From NCBI GenBank assembly GCA_918797485.1, contig CAKKNE010000002.1, positions 6,042,501 through 6,106,500 of the forward strand: a DNA stretch of 64,000 bases. Reading direction: 5' to 3'. The notes beneath the pieces are model-generated. The model had not been told where the DNA came from, did no database searches, and saw only the letters and a program-made list of their open reading frames with translations. The stretch is from Pelagomonas calceolata. Lineage: Eukaryota > Sar > Pelagophyceae > Pelagomonadales > Pelagomonadaceae. The translations under genes were made by a program, and so were the position numbers. This document shows positions 60,331-64,000 of this stretch, piece after piece (position 1 is the stretch's first letter; every line of letters starts with the position of its first letter).

Positions 60331-61539
60331 ATGAGGCCCCTGCGAGCGCTCTACATCGCGCTCGCGATCTGCTACACAGCGCAAGCTCGGCTCTCGCGGT
60401 CGCGGTCGTCGCGCGTGCACCACTCGACGATGCATCACGCGACGATGCATCACGCGACGATGCATCACCCGATTACGGCGGGGCACACGCCGCATACCTC
60501 GAAAGCCCTTGAAGCGCTACACAAGCAACGCGAAAAGAAACAAGCGGAAGCCGAGGCCGCCCGGCGCAACGCGACCGCGAAACAGCCTCCGCCTCAAGCC
60601 CCAAAGCCGGCGCCGCGCAAGCCGCCGCCGCCGCGCCAGGCGCCGCCGCCGCGGCTCTCGCCGACTGTGGTCGCGCGCGCCGAAGCGACGTCGTGCTGGC
60701 TCCACGTGAGCGGCCTCCACCACTCGGGCACCGGCGTGTTGCGGATGCTCATCGCGAGGAACCCGCTCGCGTCGATCCAGAGCTGGTCAAATTCGCGTTT
60801 TGTGGAGCACGAAAGCCAGTGGGCCCAGCACTCGTATCCCGCCTTCGCGGCCCGGACAAATGCGACGTGCCCACCGGGCAGCGCGGCGGCGGCGTACACG
60901 TGCCCGCAACTCCAGGCGCTCGCGACGCCGTCGACGCGGCACGCGATCGCCAAGGAGTGGCTCGCCGCGCACCGCGAGCCGACGAAGCCCATTCTCGTCC
61001 AGAAGAACCCGACGCTCGACATAGGCTTCCTGGAACATCTGTTCCCGAGGACCGCGCACGCGTTGGTCATGCGGCACCCATTTCACTGGCGCATTGGTCT
61101 CCGGACGCACTGCAACCACTCGGCGGCGTGCCGGTTCGACGTCTGGCGAGCCGTCTGGAAGGAGACATTCGAAGTCCTCCCGACCATTCGAAGGTATTTC
61201 GTCGTTCAGTACGAGGCCTTGCCGGGGTTCGAAGCGCAGGTCACCGCGTTCGCGGGACGGCTCTGCGGCGGCGCGCCTCGGCGGCGTCTCTATCTGACCG
61301 GCACCGACGTGCACTACGACGGCGCGGAAGCGTCCAAATACGATGCGGTGTGGGCCTCGGCGGACCGCGCGAGCCTGACGCCATGGGAATCATTTATGCG
61401 TGGCACGTTCGGCTACTCGCTCCTCCACCGCGAGAACGCGTCGGCGGACGTGCGGACCGGGCGGTTCCTGGCGACTTCTCTGGAGCCGGTTGTTGGGGGC
61501 CTGGAGTGGGTGCCGCGCCCGTACGTCCGGCGCGCGTGA
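60331..61539 (+). CDS. Sulfotransferase-like secreted/Golgi protein
   Basis: I start at the ATG at 60331 (MRPLRALYIALAICYTAQA, a signal or anchor sequence), 402 residues; the frame is open to 60013. Next comes a His/Met repeat (MHHAT x3, from a 15-bp tandem repeat at about 60420-60470), then a Lys/Pro stalk. The catalytic part has LHVSGLHHSGTGVLRMLI, the 5'-phosphosulfate-binding loop, VQKNPTLDIGFLEHLF, and VMRHPFHWRIGL, the 3'-phosphate-binding strand, as in PAPS sulfotransferases. It probably sulfates glycans or proteins in the Golgi. A TATATAA lies at 60203, 128 bp upstream. Confidence 0.75.
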   Translation: MRPLRALYIALAICYTAQARLSRSRSSRVHHSTMHHATMHHATMHHPITAGHTPHTSKALEALHKQREKKQAEAEAARRNATAKQPPPQAPKPAPRKPPPPRQAPPPRLSPTVVARAEATSCWLHVSGLHHSGTGVLRMLIARNPLASIQSWSNSRFVEHESQWAQHSYPAFAARTNATCPPGSAAAAYTCPQLQALATPSTRHAIAKEWLAAHREPTKPILVQKNPTLDIGFLEHLFPRTAHALVMRHPFHWRIGLRTHCNHSAACRFDVWRAVWKETFEVLPTIRRYFVVQYEALPGFEAQVTAFAGRLCGGAPRRRLYLTGTDVHYDGAEASKYDAVWASADRASLTPWESFMRGTFGYSLLHRENASADVRTGRFLATSLEPVVGGLEWVPRPYVRRA

Positions 61540-61833
61540 CTCCGAAGAGCCACGGCGCCACCACGAAACAAGCAAGACCAAAGAAGAATAAGAGTACAAA
61601 AACCATCTATAGGACGTGTCCTGCTGTACCCCACCGAGCCGCTGGGCGAAGATGACTGGCAGACTCCATCTACACAGACGACGGCGCGAGGCACGGCTGC
61701 GCAAAGTGATTGTGGCTTAAAGTCGCGTGAATTGCTGCATTCGCACGAGTCGAATCACAAGCGACTTTCGACAGCTGAGGTTTCAGCGGCTGCAAACCGA
61801 GCAACAGCCTGACACCTGCTGCAACGCAGAGCT

Positions 61834-64000
61834 ATGACGCGCTCGTTGATGCTCAGCGTCGTGTTAGCAGCCGCAGTAGCACTGCAGCCTGCGCGACTAC
61901 GCAACGCGGCAACAACGACTCGCCTCCACGCCGCGAACATCCAGTACGGCGACACGGGCGGCGCCGCGTTGGTGCTCGACGACCTCTCGGTTCGAAGGGG
62001 CCCGGTCGAACTCGTCTCCGGCGCGACGTGGACGATCATGCCCGGCGAGCGCTGGGGCATCGTCGGCCCGAACGGCGCCGGGAAGAGCACGCTGCTCGGC
62101 GCGATCCTCGGGATCCACGACATGACGACGGGCCACGTCGCGGTGAAGACCGATGCGGACGTCGGGTACTTAGAACAGACGGGCGTCGGCGGGAGCGACA
62201 CGAGCGTGCGGACAGAAGTGATGTCGCGAATGGGGGCCCTGGCGGAAGCGCAGAAGGCCCTCACGGAGGCCACGGAGCGCGTCGAGGGCGGCGACTACTC
62301 CGAGGAGGCCCTCGAGGCGCTCGGCGAGGCGCAAACACAGTTCGAGGAGAAGGGCGGCTACACGGCCGAGGAGACCGTGTCCAAGGTGCTGGGCGGCCTC
62401 GGCTTCGACGTCAAGAAGGACCTGGACCGGCCGTGCTCCGACTTCAGCGGGGGGTGGCAGATGCGCATCGCGCTGGCGCGGCTCCTCCTCTCCGGCCCGG
62501 ACGTTTTATTCTTGGACGAGCCGACGAACCACCTGGACAGCGCGGCGCGGGCGTGGCTCGCGACCTACCTCGCGAGCTACGAGGGCACGCTGGTGCTCGT
62601 GAGCCACGACACGGCCATGCTGAAACGCGCGTGCGACTCCATCGCCGAGATCACGGGCGACGCGCCCACCGCGGACAAGCCCGGCTCGGGCCGGCGCCTC
62701 GAGACCTACAAGTCCTGCAGCTTCGACCAGTGGCGCCAGCAGCGCGCCGAGCGCGCCCAGCGCTGGGTGTCTACTTACGAGAGGCAGAAGGAGGAGGAGC
62801 GGGACCTGGAGGACTTCATCCGGCGCTTCGGCGCGAAGGCGTCCAAGGCGACCCAGGCCAAGGACCGCGAGCAGAAGCTCAAGCGCCTGCGGGAGGAGAT
62901 GGTCGACCGGCCGCCGCGCGACGTCATCGACCTCGCGGCGACGCTCGCCGACGAGGTCGAAGCCTTGAAGCGGGCGCAGCGCGACGGCGCCCCCGAGGAG
63001 AACCTGGGCGACACGGTCGCGTCGCCGCTCTTGAAGGTGCGCGGCGGGCCGGTGCTGCGGCTGCCGTCGCCGCCGCCGTGCGGCGCGCGGCCCGTCGCCC
63101 TGGCGGGCGCGGACGTGGGGTGGCCGAACGAGGGCGAGACGCTCGCGCGGCGCGCGCGGCGCAGCGACGACGAATTGGACCTGGAGGAGATCGAGGACGC
63201 GACGGTCATCGTAAAGAACGTCGACCTGACCATCGAGCGGGAGATGCGCCTCGTGGTCCGCGGCGCGAACGGCGCGGGCAAGTCGACGCTCATCAAGGCC
63301 CTCGCGGGGGCCATGCCGCTCGTCGGCGGCGAGCGCATCGAGGACGACCGACTCGCGTTGGGCTACTTCCGCCAGGACCTCTCGCAGGAGCTGCCCCAGG
63401 ACAAGACGGCCCTCGAGGTCGCCGTGGAGACGGCGCGGCGCGACGGCGACGACATGACGAGCGAGCAGCGCGTCCGGGAGGTCCTCGGCGCGCTGGGCCT
63501 CAAGGGCGAGATGGCGCTGCGCCTCGTCGGCTCGCTCTCGGGCGGCGAGAAGGCGCGCGTCGCGCTGGCCTGCTTCGTCCTGACGCCGCAGAACGTCCTG
63601 ATCCTCGACGAGCCGTCGAACCACCTGGACGTGGACACGGTCGCGGCGCTCGCGGGCGGCCTCAACGCGTTCGAGGGCGCGATCGTCGTCATCTCCCACG
63701 ACCGCGCCTTCGTCGAGGAGCTGCGGCCGACGCACGTCCTGACGGTCGCGGACGGCGCCGCGACGCTCGAGAAGCGCGAGCTCGTCGACGCGGATTGGGA
63801 CGTGTCCTCCATCGACGAGCGGGGCGCGATCATCGAGGAGGCGACGGCGGAGCCCGCGGTCGCGGCGCCGGTCGTCGTCGTCGAGGAGGACGCGGCGACG
63901 CGGAAGAAGCGGCACAACGCGCCGCGGCGCATGGCGAAGCTCGAGGACCTGATCGCGGAGGCCGACGCCGCGATCGCGGCCGTCGACGACGACATGGTCG
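61834..64000 (+). CDS. ABC-F ATPase, plastid-targeted, partial at right edge
   Basis: Open from the ATG at 61834 to the window end, over 720 residues. The leader MTRSLMLSVVLAAAVALQPA, then TTTRLHA, is bipartite signal plus transit type. ATPase 1 has GIVGPNGAGKSTLLGAI, SDFSGGWQMRIALARLL and LFLDEPTNHLDSAARAWL. A charged linker follows (QRWVSTYERQKEEERDLEDF). ATPase 2 has VVRGANGAGKSTLIKAL, SLSGGEKARVALACFVL and LILDEPSNHLDVDTVAAL. There are no membrane helices. ABC-F proteins act on ribosomes, so a role in plastid translation is likely. The C-terminal extension is acidic/Lys-rich, as in plant ABCF members, and continues outside. Confidence 0.92.
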   Translation, partial: MTRSLMLSVVLAAAVALQPARLRNAATTTRLHAANIQYGDTGGAALVLDDLSVRRGPVELVSGATWTIMPGERWGIVGPNGAGKSTLLGAILGIHDMTTGHVAVKTDADVGYLEQTGVGGSDTSVRTEVMSRMGALAEAQKALTEATERVEGGDYSEEALEALGEAQTQFEEKGGYTAEETVSKVLGGLGFDVKKDLDRPCSDFSGGWQMRIALARLLLSGPDVLFLDEPTNHLDSAARAWLATYLASYEGTLVLVSHDTAMLKRACDSIAEITGDAPTADKPGSGRRLETYKSCSFDQWRQQRAERAQRWVSTYERQKEEERDLEDFIRRFGAKASKATQAKDREQKLKRLREEMVDRPPRDVIDLAATLADEVEALKRAQRDGAPEENLGDTVASPLLKVRGGPVLRLPSPPPCGARPVALAGADVGWPNEGETLARRARRSDDELDLEEIEDATVIVKNVDLTIEREMRLVVRGANGAGKSTLIKALAGAMPLVGGERIEDDRLALGYFRQDLSQELPQDKTALEVAVETARRDGDDMTSEQRVREVLGALGLKGEMALRLVGSLSGGEKARVALACFVLTPQNVLILDEPSNHLDVDTVAALAGGLNAFEGAIVVISHDRAFVEELRPTHVLTVADGAATLEKRELVDADWDVSSIDERGAIIEEATAEPAVAAPVVVVEEDAATRKKRHNAPRRMAKLEDLIAEADAAIAAVDDDMV

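Overview
The window looks like nuclear DNA of a photosynthetic stramenopile, most likely a pelagophyte close to Aureococcus. The DNA is visibly GC-rich, with genes packed on both strands and few introns. There is a fucoxanthin-type light-harvesting protein (51.7-52.7 kb) and several proteins with bipartite or lumenal targeting starts. Nine introns are near-identical DNA elements with CTGTGTGG...CCACACAG ends and 8-bp target duplications, which is the signature of the introner elements known from Aureococcus. I read about 34 protein genes, 7 intact tRNA genes, 9 introner introns and two families of intergenic repeats.

Layout. 0-6 kb: an edge fragment, a coiled-coil protein, an unknown acidic protein, and a six-exon gene that fuses two cupin domains to a complete triosephosphate isomerase. 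6-13 kb: a Cys-repeat/HNH nuclease, a membrane-tethered flavodoxin, a TPR protein and a flavin reductase. 13-14.6 kb: a small acidic/Lys-rich protein gene whose two introns carry six tRNA genes. 14.8-20.2 kb: pseudouridine synthase, DMAC1-like protein, UVRAG/Atg14-like protein, unknown, F-box-like protein and SmE. 21-32 kb: ankyrin/IQ protein, RINT1/Tip20, TRM13 (its intron holds a tRNA-Arg), UNC93 and MBOAT. 32-43 kb: secreted hydrolase, MFS carrier, M17 aminopeptidase, coiled-coil protein, SHIPPO-repeat protein and ferroportin-like carrier. 43-56.5 kb: C1-VPS9 protein, EF-hand membrane protein, ChaN-like lumen protein, an SLC4 relic, PUS3, LHC, ABC1K and PP2C. 56.5-58.2 kb: a gene-free, less GC-rich block. 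58.2-64 kb: bL17m, PP2C, sulfotransferase-like protein and an ABC-F ATPase cut by the right edge.

The strongest unusual signal is the tRNA locus at 13.64-14.54 kb. tRNA-Ser(TGA) is interrupted in its T arm by 25 nt, and tRNA-Leu(TAG) in its D loop by 23 nt. Each insert folds into a bulge-helix-bulge of exact geometry (4-bp central helix, two 3-nt bulges), and cutting after the second bulge base restores a standard tRNA. These are ectopic tRNA introns, known to me mainly from archaea and the red alga Cyanidioschyzon. In addition, all seven tRNAs in the window lie sense-strand inside introns of protein genes, none is followed by an oligo-T Pol III terminator, and the Ser intron splits the Pol III B box. 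This suggests, as inference, that tRNAs are released from spliced Pol II introns.

Two other patterns deserve attention. A 21-25 bp imperfect palindrome (GCTAG...CTAGC) occurs about 14 times, always between genes and nearly always 60-570 bp upstream of a start codon. A second repeat, a roughly 120-bp module with a G-rich tract, sits just after stop codons of three genes.
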